Positions 7,809 to 16,149 of a stretch of 64,000 nt of DNA are shown piece after piece; position 1 is the first letter of the stretch, and every line of letters starts with the position of its first letter. The stretch is from Sphingobacterium gobiense (GTDB lineage Bacteria; Bacteroidota; Bacteroidia; Sphingobacteriales; Sphingobacteriaceae): positions 1,426,001 to 1,490,000 of the forward strand of contig NZ_PVBS01000001.1 of assembly GCF_002980575.1 (NCBI RefSeq), written 5' to 3'. A program made the position numbers and the translations under genes. The notes beneath the pieces were generated by a model. The model was not told the origin of the DNA, made no database searches, and saw only the letters and a list, made by a program, of their open reading frames with translations.

Positions 7809-8516
7809 CTAACTAACTGCATCGTGGAAAATAATTCCTAATGTGTGGCGTTCGCCTGTTCTTACTTCACTTACGCCGTGTTTCATATTTATCCGGTAAT
7901 AACCTTTTGTGCCTTTTGCGGGTTTGAAATTCGTTGTAAAAATCAGCATATCGCCTTTTTTTGGTTTCAATACAATGGCTTTGGATTGTGCTCTCGGAAT
8001 TTGCTGTGTCAATACAAATTCACCGCCTGTAAAATCTTGGTCGGGTTCATTCAAAAACAAAACGGTCTGTATCGGAAAATAAACTTCGCCATACAAATCC
8101 TGATGTAAGGTATTGAAACCGCCTTTGCCGTATTTCAAAATCAAAACAGTTGCTTTTTGCTGTCCGTTTTGGTGGCATTGTCGTAACAATTCTGCGTGTT
8201 CCAACGGAAATTGCCTATCCATATTCAACGCTCTAAACCACGCATTTGCTATCGGTGCAAGGTGCGGATAAATGTTAGTTCGGATTTGCTGAATAATGTC
8301 GGGCAGCGGATAGCTGAAATACTTATATTCGCCCAAACCAAAACGGTGGCGTTCCATTACTACCGTTTTTCTGTAAGCGTTTGGGTTATTGTATTCCGAT
8401 TTCAGCATTTCGCATTGTTCGTCTGATAACAGGTTGGGGAGAACCGCATAACCGTTTGCGTGCATTGTTTCGGTTATGGCTTGCCAATCTATATTTTGTA
8501 TCTTTTGCGCTATCAT
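7809..8516 (-). CDS. 2-oxoglutarate/Fe(II)-dependent oxygenase
   Basis: A 235-residue member of the 2OG-Fe(II) oxygenase superfamily. The jelly-roll iron ligands are visible: H138-x-D140 (LHQDLYGE) and the distal H213 (MKHGVSE), with R223 (GERHTLG) positioned to bind 2-oxoglutarate. Proteins of this type in Bacteroidota lie next to ada/alkA and are presumed AlkB-like alkylation-repair or prolyl-hydroxylase-like enzymes. Here it overlaps a deleted SDR gene by 4 nt (start ATG within its last codons) and is followed immediately by an Ada remnant, so it is the surviving part of a decaying operon. DNA repair as the role is inference from this context. Confidence 0.78.
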   Translation of the reverse strand: MIAQKIQNIDWQAITETMHANGYAVLPNLLSDEQCEMLKSEYNNPNAYRKTVVMERHRFGLGEYKYFSYPLPDIIQQIRTNIYPHLAPIANAWFRALNMDRQFPLEHAELLRQCHQNGQQKATVLILKYGKGGFNTLHQDLYGEVYFPIQTVLFLNEPDQDFTGGEFVLTQQIPRAQSKAIVLKPKKGDMLIFTTNFKPAKGTKGYYRINMKHGVSEVRTGERHTLGIIFHDAVS

Positions 8517-8734
8517 CTTATAACCGAAATTCCTGCGTCCACTGTTAATTCTGTTCCGTGAATGTATGAGGCTTCTTGTGATGCAAGAAACAATACGGCG
8601 TTGGCTGTTTCGACAGGTTCGTCGAATCTTTTGAATGGAATAGTAGGGATGTTAATGAACTGTTGGGCTGTGGCAAATCCCATTCCGTTTGTTCCGCCTG
8701 TGATAAGAGCGAATTTGTCTTTAAATCTTTGCAT
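8513..8734 (-). pseudogene. Short-chain dehydrogenase with in-frame internal deletion
   Basis: The 73-residue frame joins the N-terminus of an SDR (ALITGGTNGMGFATAQQF, residues 9-26, the NAD(P)-binding TGxxxGxG) directly to its C-terminus (RFDEPVETANAVLFLASQEASYIHGTELTVDAG). A full SDR is ~250 residues; about 170 are missing, including the catalytic YxxxK. The reading frame is kept and the stop overlaps the following oxygenase gene. It may be translated and help couple translation of the oxygenase, but it cannot be an active dehydrogenase. Confidence 0.8.
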
Positions 8735-8777
8735 TGTTTTCTAGTTTTAAAATCTGTTGTAAAGATTGGAACGCGTT

Positions 8778-8948
8778 TTAAGGTAGAAAATCCGAAACTT
8801 GCTGTATTTCCAATGTTGTAATCGGTAAATCAGAATACACGTGCTCATGTTGTTGTTTTTCCGGCCATATGCCTTTTCTTGACTGCACAAAGATCTCGCT
8901 TCCCTTGATCTGGCCATCGTGCGAGTTTTCAGGGAATCCCTCCCACAA
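8778..8948 (-). other. 56-codon open frame continuing in phase after the prfH stop
   Basis: Immediately after the TGA of prfH the same frame stays open for 56 codons and ends at TAA 8778-8780. The translation (LWEGFPENSHDGQIKG...LPITTLEIQQVSDFLP) looks protein-like rather than random, with no ATG. PrfH itself is already full length, so this is either the residue of another gene fused at a deletion point or a read-through extension. Confidence 0.35.
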
Positions 8949-9569
8949 TCAAAACAAATCGCGTCTAATTACTTTAACGGCATTGCCACGCGCCAACTCA
9001 TAATGATTTTGCCATTGGTTTTGCTGTTGTTCCATTAGTTGCTCTGCCTGCCAGACCAATACTTTTTCCTGCAATCTGGCTAAACAAAGTTTTTTGTTCT
9101 CCAACTGGGAGCGTGTATCCATAACCAGTACTTGTGAGCCTGATGGCAGGTGTATTCCGCGCACGGCTGTTTCAACTTTATTTACGTTTTGCCCACCGGG
9201 ACCCGATGATCGGCAGGTTTCTAGCTTGACATCTTTGGGATTCCATTGCATTAGTGTCTTCACATCGAAGGCGGCAACACCCACAAACCAATTTTTACGC
9301 TTGTGGTATCTACGAAATGGGCTCTGTGCGATCCATTGTATCGTCCCTACCCATTCTTTTAAAAAGTCATCCAGATTATTTCCTATAAGCATCATAGTGG
9401 AAGACAATAGTGTTCCCTTTAATTCGCCGGCCTTATTTTCAAGCACCTGCATTTGAATGCCTTGTTGTTTGGCCTGTTTCATAATTAAACTTTGCACACA
9501 GGCGACAACCCGGCAACATTCTACCGGGCCCTTACCTGATGTAATTTGTATCATAATTTTCTTCATCAT
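8949..9569 (-). CDS. prfH: Peptide chain release factor H (PrfH)
   Basis: A 206-residue class-I release-factor paralogue with the catalytic loop SGPGGQNVNKVETAVR (GGQ at 125-127) that triggers peptidyl-tRNA hydrolysis, but without the stop-codon recognition domain of RF1/RF2. Length equals other PrfH proteins. It is encoded with rtcB, whose stop codon overlaps its start (TAATG), the arrangement known across bacteria. PrfH is reported to release nascent chains from ribosomes damaged in the decoding centre so that RtcB can re-ligate the 16S rRNA. An alternative ATG lies at codon 2. Confidence 0.92.
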   Translation of the reverse strand: MMKKIMIQITSGKGPVECCRVVACVQSLIMKQAKQQGIQMQVLENKAGELKGTLLSSTMMLIGNNLDDFLKEWVGTIQWIAQSPFRRYHKRKNWFVGVAAFDVKTLMQWNPKDVKLETCRSSGPGGQNVNKVETAVRGIHLPSGSQVLVMDTRSQLENKKLCLARLQEKVLVWQAEQLMEQQQNQWQNHYELARGNAVKVIRRDLF

Positions 9570-10969
9570 TACTCTTTATTCATTCTAACAATACGTGGAT
9601 AGAATTTACCTTGGATATCAACTAGATCGCGCTGTGCAGTCATGACGGCGTCGATATCCTTATATGCCAAGGGGTTTTCTTCAACTGTCCCGCCGATTAA
9701 AGTAACATCGGCATTGATAAGCATCTTCTTCATGGCAGATACCGTCATGCTATCCTTAGCTTTTTGCCTGCTCATAGCGCGGCCTGCACCGTGCGATGCG
9801 GAATATAATGCATCGTGGTTTCCTTTGCCGGACACCAGGTAAGCTGGTGTTGTCATGCTACCGGGTATAATACCCAGCTCGCCTTTATGCGCTGGTGTTG
9901 CGCCTTTACGGTGTATGATCATTTCTTTACCATCGGACAATTTGTCTTTCCAGGCAAAATTGTGATGGTTCTCCACGACACAGATTGCTTTTAGCCCTAA
10001 AGCTTTTAATAGGTTCGAATGGATACGGTCATGACAGGCTTTCGCATAATCGCCGGCCAATGCCATCGCAAGCCAGTACTCCTGCCCTGCTTCGCTGTTC
10101 AAATCCAACCAGGCTAGTTGTTGTGCATGCTTGGGCAACTTACAGGTGTCCATAGCAAGTTTCGTGTAGTGTTTAGCGATAGCCGCGCCTAAACCGCGGC
10201 TTCCTGAATGAGTTAATAATGCCAGGTATCTCCTAGCTGGTAACCCCAGGGCATTATCGGCCAGCATCTCTATTTCGCCAAATTCCACAAAGTGGTTGCC
10301 TTTTCCGGAGGTACCCAATTGCCTTACGGCTTTACCTCTTAGGGGTTTCAAAAAAGGTATTTCGTTGAACACGGTACTATCTAAAACTTCATGCTCCTGC
10401 CTGATGTCCAACCCGCCTTCCATTCCAAAATGAGTGTGTTTTTTTAGTGCCTGCTTGATTTGGTATGCAGACCTTTTTATAAAACTATCACTCTCGTCAA
10501 TAATAGAAAGTGCCATGCGGCATCCGATATCCATACCTACTGCGTATGGGATCACAGCGTTATCTGTAGCCAAGACACCACCGATAGGTAAGCCAAATCC
10601 CATATGCGCATCTGCCATTAAAGCCCCTTGCAAGCTTACCGGCAACAGGCTAGCAAGTTCCATTTGTTGTTTGGCTGACGGTTCGATAAACTTACCACCG
10701 TACGTTTTAACACATACGGGTTCATCGCGTAGCGTGTAAGCTTTAAACGGTGCTCCTTCTTCTTTGCCAATTATTTTCTCGGCTATTTTACTTGTCAATG
10801 TATTATCCAAAAATGCTTCTGGATCGTTCTTAATATCCACCAACAGATCAAGTATTTCTTGCTTGCTGTGATGTTTGAAATTTTTGGAAACTACACCAAT
10901 AACCAGACTTCGTAGCTGATCATTATGATATCCTATCTTACTTAAATCTTTTGTCCTTAAATTGCCCAT
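9569..10969 (-). CDS. rtcB: RNA-splicing ligase RtcB (PrfH-associated type)
   Basis: A 466-residue RtcB ligase. The guanylylated histidine is H393 in SASHGAGRAMSR; metal ligands are recognisable as D147 and C150 (GMDIGC), H226 (GNHFVEF), H254 (THSGSRG) and H335/H336 (ENHHNF). It joins 2',3'-cyclic-phosphate or 3'-phosphate ends to 5'-OH RNA ends with GTP. It is the first gene of the rtcB-prfH operon and has no archease beside it. An imperfect inverted repeat (10990-11018) sits just 21 bp before the start, where a regulator could bind. No RtcR-like activator gene is in the window. Confidence 0.95.
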   Translation of the reverse strand: MGNLRTKDLSKIGYHNDQLRSLVIGVVSKNFKHHSKQEILDLLVDIKNDPEAFLDNTLTSKIAEKIIGKEEGAPFKAYTLRDEPVCVKTYGGKFIEPSAKQQMELASLLPVSLQGALMADAHMGFGLPIGGVLATDNAVIPYAVGMDIGCRMALSIIDESDSFIKRSAYQIKQALKKHTHFGMEGGLDIRQEHEVLDSTVFNEIPFLKPLRGKAVRQLGTSGKGNHFVEFGEIEMLADNALGLPARRYLALLTHSGSRGLGAAIAKHYTKLAMDTCKLPKHAQQLAWLDLNSEAGQEYWLAMALAGDYAKACHDRIHSNLLKALGLKAICVVENHHNFAWKDKLSDGKEMIIHRKGATPAHKGELGIIPGSMTTPAYLVSGKGNHDALYSASHGAGRAMSRQKAKDSMTVSAMKKMLINADVTLIGGTVEENPLAYKDIDAVMTAQRDLVDIQGKFYPRIVRMNKE

Positions 10970-11637
10970 GTGGGTGCATGTATTAAACTCCAGAATAACC
11001 TGATTGGGTTATATCTGGAAATGTTTGTGTTTTTTTGAATTTAATTTTTGATTGCAATTCGTCCTTGTAGAAGGATGTACCCTTTTAGGAGCGCTCAGCA
11101 AAATCTAATGAAATTTCAGGCAGACAAACATTGCATAAGTTCATTACACAATTGCTTAATTATAAAAAAAAGAGGTTTGACTGCCTTTTTAGGCAATGAG
11201 CGAAAGGGATGATATGTAAATTTGCTCTGTCATGATTCCTTGATATTTAAAAGATGAATAAATCAAGAATGACTGCAAATATAAGGAATAATTTAATATT
11301 GCGAAAAAAAACTATTCATAGGAATCAAGTACTTACCATCAATAATAAAAGGACATAAAATCCTGTAAATAAATATGAATTACTCGCTGGGACTATCTCG
11401 AAATGGTATACGATCTTATAATCTTCAATAACTATTCTATATCCGTTGGAAATATCCTATTGGCGACCGTTACTATTATTATTTCCTAAACAGCCATAAG
11501 ACGGAGGTAGCTAAGCTATTGAGCAGCTTTAATAAAATGATAGCAGACTTGGAGCAGAGCGGCATGAGCGAGAAGCGATACTGCTAAGAATGTATCAATT
11601 AGACTAGGTACAACATGGACTGATATCTAAACAAACG
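10970..11637. other. 668-bp region with rtcB upstream inverted repeat and one 3' gene remnant
   Basis: The rtcB-proximal part holds an inverted repeat (10990-11018). Further out are AT-rich DNA, a small TGCC/GGCA hairpin (11182-11195) and an isolated TAAATTTG (11217-11224). On the plus strand, about 11430-11586, a 46-codon open stretch (IGDRYYYYFLNSHKTEVAKLL... SEKRYC) ends in a stop and looks like the 3' end of an unidentified gene. No complete gene was found. Confidence 0.45.
10990..11018 (-). promoter_or_regulatory. Imperfect palindrome upstream of rtcB (operator candidate)
   Basis: CCAGA-ATAACC (10990-11000) faces GGTTAT-a-TCTGG (11007-11018): eleven complementary pairs with one bulged base and a 6-nt centre. 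It is 21 bp from the rtcB start codon, so it could be an operator or a stem in the 5' leader. Confidence 0.4.
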
Positions 11638-12543
11638 CTATAGCTTTTTCGCCAATTCCCACTGTTTGGCAATGGTTTCTTTCGCTAAAGGAAGTTCCGT
11701 TTCCAAATCCGTAAACCGACATTCCAATGCGATCATCCCCTTGTAACCAATTTGCTGAAGCGCACGGAAGTAAGGCACAAAGTCATCTCCTTTGACCCCT
11801 GGAGCGGAACGTGTTTCTTTCTCACCTATATCGCAATGGTAAATATATTTTCCTCCATCGATAATATGGTCAGCTGGCTCATTTTCACGCATCATATGGT
11901 AGGTATCTACCGTTACACGGAAATTCGGATGATCAACTTCTTTGGCAATCAAAATGGCCTCTTGCAAAGTATTGATAAAATTGCATTCTTCTTTATTCTG
12001 GCTTTCAAGCGAGAGTACGATATTATATTGCGCAGCAAGAACGGCCAGTGTTCTGGAAATGTCTACAAACTGCTTGCGTGCGATATTTTTATCAAACCCA
12101 TCGGGGATCATGCGGGATGCGCCACTACCAAAAACAATTAGCCGAATATTTGATTTTTCTGCTCGCTCAAATACGCTGGTGGCATACGCCATAATTTTTT
12201 GCTCATTAACTTCGGGCCCGGTGGTCTTGATGGAACCGGGGATAAAAACATTACAAACGACCATATCCAGCGGAAAATCAATCTTATTGATATGCCCCTC
12301 ATATAGACTATCAGGTTTTTGCGGTTGCAATATTTCGGCAACAGTCGGTTGAATAAAAGTATATCCATGTTTATGGACTAAAGGAACTTTATCCATTGTC
12401 GCACAAACGCCTAACAGTGGAACGTCTGTTTTTTGGCCAAAAACTAAATTTGGACTGGTGGTAATAAGTAATAAAAAAAGATAGATCAGTTTTTTCACTG
12501 CTTCGATGTTAAGGTTTATAAGTGAGATCTGTCTTGATAGCAC
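11638..12543 (-). CDS. Secreted xylose-isomerase-like TIM-barrel protein (sugar phosphate isomerase/epimerase family)
   Basis: A 301-residue AP_endonuc_2/xylose isomerase-like barrel. Metal-binding landmarks are E in LSLESQN, D and H in VTVDTYHMM, the H in YIYHCDIGE and E in MIALECRF. A hydrophobic stretch (residues ~17-36, LIYLFLLLITTSPNLVFG) is a signal peptide; a GTG at codon 16 would give a more normal signal peptide start than the ATG used here. Export suggests work on periplasmic sugars, as for many Bacteroidota homologues. It is downstream of, and co-directional with, phospholipase C with a 105-nt gap. The substrate is unknown. Confidence 0.8.
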   Translation of the reverse strand: MLSRQISLINLNIEAVKKLIYLFLLLITTSPNLVFGQKTDVPLLGVCATMDKVPLVHKHGYTFIQPTVAEILQPQKPDSLYEGHINKIDFPLDMVVCNVFIPGSIKTTGPEVNEQKIMAYATSVFERAEKSNIRLIVFGSGASRMIPDGFDKNIARKQFVDISRTLAVLAAQYNIVLSLESQNKEECNFINTLQEAILIAKEVDHPNFRVTVDTYHMMRENEPADHIIDGGKYIYHCDIGEKETRSAPGVKGDDFVPYFRALQQIGYKGMIALECRFTDLETELPLAKETIAKQWELAKKL

Positions 12544-12648
12544 TATTTAAAAAGTGAATATAGTATTTTTCATTGAATCTTCATGAAACTTTTGGTAATA
12601 TTGAACAGCCTCCTCGGGGTATTCATTGAGCTTTTATGAGTTCAGCAA

Positions 12649-15117
12649 CTACACGATTCCGCCCATTAACGGATCGGTGATACTATCGTTGCCATTTTCT
12701 ACACGCCCGCTATACCTACGGATAAACGACGTCTGAGGAATGGTCAATGCTAAATCATACCAGCGTTTATTAGCTTTAGTTCCTATTTTAATAATCTTTG
12801 TATCGCTTGGTTTAAATATGATCTGTTTCCTTTTTTTGGTATAAGAATCGTAAATTTCTAGTGAAAGGCCACTGTTCTGTTTATTGGTAACTTCAAAAAC
12901 AATTTCTTCTTTAAGAAAATCATAACGTTGCCGAATAGCGATAGGCTGCTTATACTTTTCACCAGAAAAATAACGATAATAACCATTAGGCCCATGTATG
13001 GCTAGCGCGTAGTCATTACCCGAGAAGTCATCTAGAGACCATTGGTAGTCAATCTCTTTACCAGCTGACGTAGCAAAGGACCAATTCGATTTTTCATGAT
13101 TATAACCATAGGCAAATACATTGAATGCTCCACCTAAAGCTTTGTCTGCAAAGAGTTGATCGGAAGCAATAAAGTGTAAAGTAAGCTGATTCGCTGTAGT
13201 TTCTTCATCTACATATAACTCGTAACACAGCGCATTTGAAGGTTTCGTCCCTTTTTCCTGTCGAGGGAGCGCGGTAGTTTTTTGCCCTTGGCTGATAGCG
13301 GCGATGGCAGCCGCGTCTAATAGCGTAAATTTATTGGGTGCTGGCTTGTCCCGGGCCTTATTGATCGCTGCTACTTGTTCGTTTCTGTTGATAAATGGAG
13401 GAAGCTTCTCCTTCCCTCGCTGAAATGGTCTAAAGGCAGAGGAAAGATTGCCAGTTATGGCTCTTCGCCAGCTGCTGATGTTGTCTTCCAGAATATTTAG
13501 GTTGTGTTTTTTATTTAGAAAGTGCTCCATAAATTGTATGGTTGATGTGATGTCACAGACTTCGGAATTAACCCACCCTCCACGTGACCAGGGCGAGGCA
13601 ATGATAAGCGGAACGCGGTAACCCAGACCTACAGGACCTTCTGTAGCGTTTTTTTCTCCTATACCGTATTCCAATTCCTGTTCTCTTGTGACATATTCAC
13701 TGCTGTAATCCAAATCGTCACTGGTTTTTCCAGTCCCTATGTCTCCAGGTTTAGGAGCAACAAAAGGTGGAATATGATCAAAATATCCATCGTTTTCATC
13801 ATAGTTTAAGATGAATATTGTTTTTTTCCATATTTCGGGATCCTTGGTGAGGATATTCAGAATTTCAGATACATACCAAGCTCCATACATCGGAGCACTG
13901 GGGTGGTCTGAGAAATTCTGAGGTGCGCATAGCCAGGACACCGTAGGAAGCTGGCCGTTTTTAACATCCTCACGAAACTGGTGCAAGACATCGCCTTTAG
14001 GGACGGTAATGATCATGTTGTCTACTTCTACCTCTTCCGTTTGGTGATAATAGGGGTCGCCTTCATTAGTCTGAAAAGCCCGTAGATGTAAAGACTTGCT
14101 AAAGCTATCCAGCTTTTCAAAATTTGTTGTATTGTACGTTTTCAGTTCATTTTGATAGCTTTCTAACTGCTGTTCCTTCTGTTGTATCTTATGCTTAAGT
14201 TTTTGATCATTTTTAGTGCCTAAATCTCTTTTTAGCTGCTGGATTTCATTAGGAAGTTCCTGGACACGTTTGTTATAGAAATCCACATGGCTTTTCTTAT
14301 AACGTACGTGGTACTGTGAATACCACTCTAAATTATTATCTGTGAAGTTGCCCAACCAGCTTTCCGCATCTCCGGATAATTCATTTTGAAGACTAATTTC
14401 ATTTTGATAGATTTTCCAGCTAATATTGTTTTTTTCCAATAATTCAGGAAATGTTCGCCAGGAAGCCTCTCTGCTGAAATAAACATCGGAATTACGCACC
14501 AAAGGTTTGGCGCCTTTTTCAGGGATACATTTTCCGGTCCAGAAGTAGTGGCGGTTTGTCGTTGTCCCCGTGATGGAAGAGCAAAAATGTTGATCGCAAA
14601 TCGTAAAAGCATCAGCAAAGGCGTAATAGAAAGGAATATCTTCACGCGTGTAGTAACCTAAGGTCAGCGGGATGTCCCGGTATATTTTGTTGCCAGAGCG
14701 TTTAGATTCCAACCAATTGTCAAAGTTTCCATTATTCCACGCGCCGATCTGATTTTCCCAGGAATGAGGAAGGTCGCGTGTCCATGCTGCATTGGAATTT
14801 TTAATATCCAAGCGGAACGGTGCATAGGTATCTCCATTTTTATAGGACTGCAACCATACGGGACGTCCACTTTGCAAACGTAAAGCGCGAGGATCATTAA
14901 AACCGCGTACTCCCCTTAAAGTACCGAAGCTGTGGTCAAAGGAACGGTTCTCCTGCATAACCATAACAATGTGCTCTGCGTCCAGGTAGGTTGATCCATC
15001 GGCAGGGTCTATCCGTAGTGCTGCTTGAATAGATTGGGGCAATGACTGAAATAATCCGAAAGTGCCTGCAAGCAAACCGGCTTTTTTGATAAAATCTCTT
15101 CTATTATCCATGATCAC
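12649..15117 (-). CDS. Phosphocholine-specific phospholipase C, Tat-exported
   Basis: An 822-residue enzyme of the phosphoesterase/acid phosphatase AcpA family. A twin-arginine signal (NRRDFIKKAG, R6-R7) starts the protein; the catalytic metal-site motif ENRSFDHSFG lies at residues 56-65, and further conserved segments are GTTTNRHYFWTG and NYDENDGYFDHIPPF. Two C-terminal beta domains (DUF756 type, roughly 610-720 and 730-815) are typical of bacterial PLC-N/PLC-H. Residues ~280-335 form a highly charged coiled-coil insertion. It likely cleaves phosphatidylcholine or related choline lipids outside the cell for phosphate or choline acquisition. Start: the ATG-ATC-ATG cluster leaves the Tat motif at the right distance. 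Confidence 0.9.
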   Translation of the reverse strand: MIMDNRRDFIKKAGLLAGTFGLFQSLPQSIQAALRIDPADGSTYLDAEHIVMVMQENRSFDHSFGTLRGVRGFNDPRALRLQSGRPVWLQSYKNGDTYAPFRLDIKNSNAAWTRDLPHSWENQIGAWNNGNFDNWLESKRSGNKIYRDIPLTLGYYTREDIPFYYAFADAFTICDQHFCSSITGTTTNRHYFWTGKCIPEKGAKPLVRNSDVYFSREASWRTFPELLEKNNISWKIYQNEISLQNELSGDAESWLGNFTDNNLEWYSQYHVRYKKSHVDFYNKRVQELPNEIQQLKRDLGTKNDQKLKHKIQQKEQQLESYQNELKTYNTTNFEKLDSFSKSLHLRAFQTNEGDPYYHQTEEVEVDNMIITVPKGDVLHQFREDVKNGQLPTVSWLCAPQNFSDHPSAPMYGAWYVSEILNILTKDPEIWKKTIFILNYDENDGYFDHIPPFVAPKPGDIGTGKTSDDLDYSSEYVTREQELEYGIGEKNATEGPVGLGYRVPLIIASPWSRGGWVNSEVCDITSTIQFMEHFLNKKHNLNILEDNISSWRRAITGNLSSAFRPFQRGKEKLPPFINRNEQVAAINKARDKPAPNKFTLLDAAAIAAISQGQKTTALPRQEKGTKPSNALCYELYVDEETTANQLTLHFIASDQLFADKALGGAFNVFAYGYNHEKSNWSFATSAGKEIDYQWSLDDFSGNDYALAIHGPNGYYRYFSGEKYKQPIAIRQRYDFLKEEIVFEVTNKQNSGLSLEIYDSYTKKRKQIIFKPSDTKIIKIGTKANKRWYDLALTIPQTSFIRRYSGRVENGNDSITDPLMGGIV

Positions 15118-15131
15118 GTTGTTAAACTAAA

Positions 15132-15158
15132 AAGGTGTCCGTATAGCACAGACACCTT
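15132..15158 (-). terminator. Rho-independent terminator of a lost minus-strand gene
   Basis: An 8-bp perfect stem (AAGGTGTC 15132-15139 with GACACCTT 15151-15158) is followed, on the minus strand, by TTTTTAG. It lies 20 nt beyond the stop of the remnant at 15179, and 14 nt upstream of the phospholipase C start, so it isolates that gene from upstream transcription. Confidence 0.75.
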
Positions 15159-15178
15159 CCTATCCTTAAAGATACAAA

Positions 15179-15293
15179 TTATTTTAAAATCCACATCAAT
15201 TGGTTAATGTCATCGACACCTCCAAATTGTCTCTCAACAGCAGCATCAACATTTTCTGCATTGTAGTCAAATTCAACTGTAATCACGTACAGT
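15179..15293 (-). pseudogene. 3' end of an unidentified gene
   Basis: About 37 codons on the minus strand (VITVEFDYNAENVDAAVERQFGGVDDINQLMWILK) end at TAA 15179-15181 and are followed by a proper terminator. I do not recognise the family. It is out of frame with the sigma-factor remnant upstream. Confidence 0.45.
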
Positions 15294-15490
15294 ATTTGGT
15301 GATATGGACAGATACGCTGCAATCTCTTGATTGTAGCGATTTTCCAATTTGCTGAGCTGATATATCATTTCCTCTTTTCGGAGATAAAAGAGATAGCCTG
15401 GTGGTAGAGTACGTGCAGTTCTTCAAATTCTTGATACTCTTCGTTACTGTTTGTACTTTCCGATTGGTGGTATTGGGCATGGTAGATTTT
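15288..15490 (-). pseudogene. Frameshifted ECF sigma factor remnant
   Basis: Pieced together over two frames, the minus strand reads EYQEFEELHVLYHQAISFISEKRKEMIYQLSKLENRYNQ and EIAAYLSISPNTVRDY. The second part is the helix-turn-helix of sigma region 4.2 (compare NKEIAEKLHISxNTVRxQ) and the first the preceding region 4.1 helix. Region 2 is absent. The gene is dead and fused to an unrelated 3' end. Confidence 0.6.
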
Positions 15491-15657
15491 ACCTTACTGC
15501 TGACACACTGATATCATCTATTGATTTACTTTTGGATATTATCCGAACATCGATATATCTTTCTTCGCAAAACAGAAACAATGCCTGTAAAAAAGTCCGT
15601 CTGTAATTCATTGCATAAAGGTGGATAATATATATGGTCAAATTTTTCCTATATTAG

Positions 15658-16053
15658 GTACCGCAACCCGCCTATTTTGTTAATTATAGATTTGTACAAC
15701 ATCTTGGTTTTATCAATCCTAAACAAATAGAAAATATAAACGTAGTCAAAGGAGATACCGTCATCGGAACGCAAACATACTCGGGTCAAATCTATATAAA
15801 GATTAAAGCAGTATACGCTCCAAAATTTATTTCCTTAGCGGAACTGAAAGATAAATATACAAGCTTTAAAGAAATACCTGTAGTATTCATGTTGGAGGCT
15901 GATGTAATTAATTCTGATGAAGAAAGTTATTTTGTAGATGAAAATAACCTGTTAACGATAATAGTTGACAAGCTGAAAACCAATAAAGACAATGTCGAGA
16001 TAGGATTCATAAAATTATTGACAAAATCCAAAGAGAACATTGAGCTGTCTTGA
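15658..16053 (+). pseudogene. 5'-truncated Bacteroidota plug-like/INPKQIENINVVKG protein
   Basis: A 131-codon frame opens after a TAG (15655-15657) with no upstream ATG and ends at TGA 16051-16053. It contains INPKQIENINVVKGDTVIG, the wording of the plug-domain hinge of TonB-dependent receptors and related proteins (xxPxDIExIxVLKG), then two further similar beta-alpha units (EIPVVFMLEADVIN). The start codon and signal sequence are missing, so it is a 5'-truncated remnant of a secreted protein. The only internal ATG would leave about 54 residues. Confidence 0.55.
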
Positions 16054-16099
16054 TTTTACGGCTTCCCGTAGTAAAGCAACGATTTTGTAGAAAATAAAA

Positions 16100-16123
16100 G
16101 AGACTGCCGATTTCAGCAGTCTC
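16100..16123 (-). terminator. Terminator of the secreted nuclease gene
   Basis: Stem GAGACTGC (16100-16107) with GCAGTCTC (16116-16123) and an 8-nt loop, followed on the minus strand by TTTTATTTT. It begins 26 nt after the stop of the nuclease gene. Confidence 0.85.
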
Positions 16124-16149
16124 CAGGTTAGAATTAATAATTGGGAATA

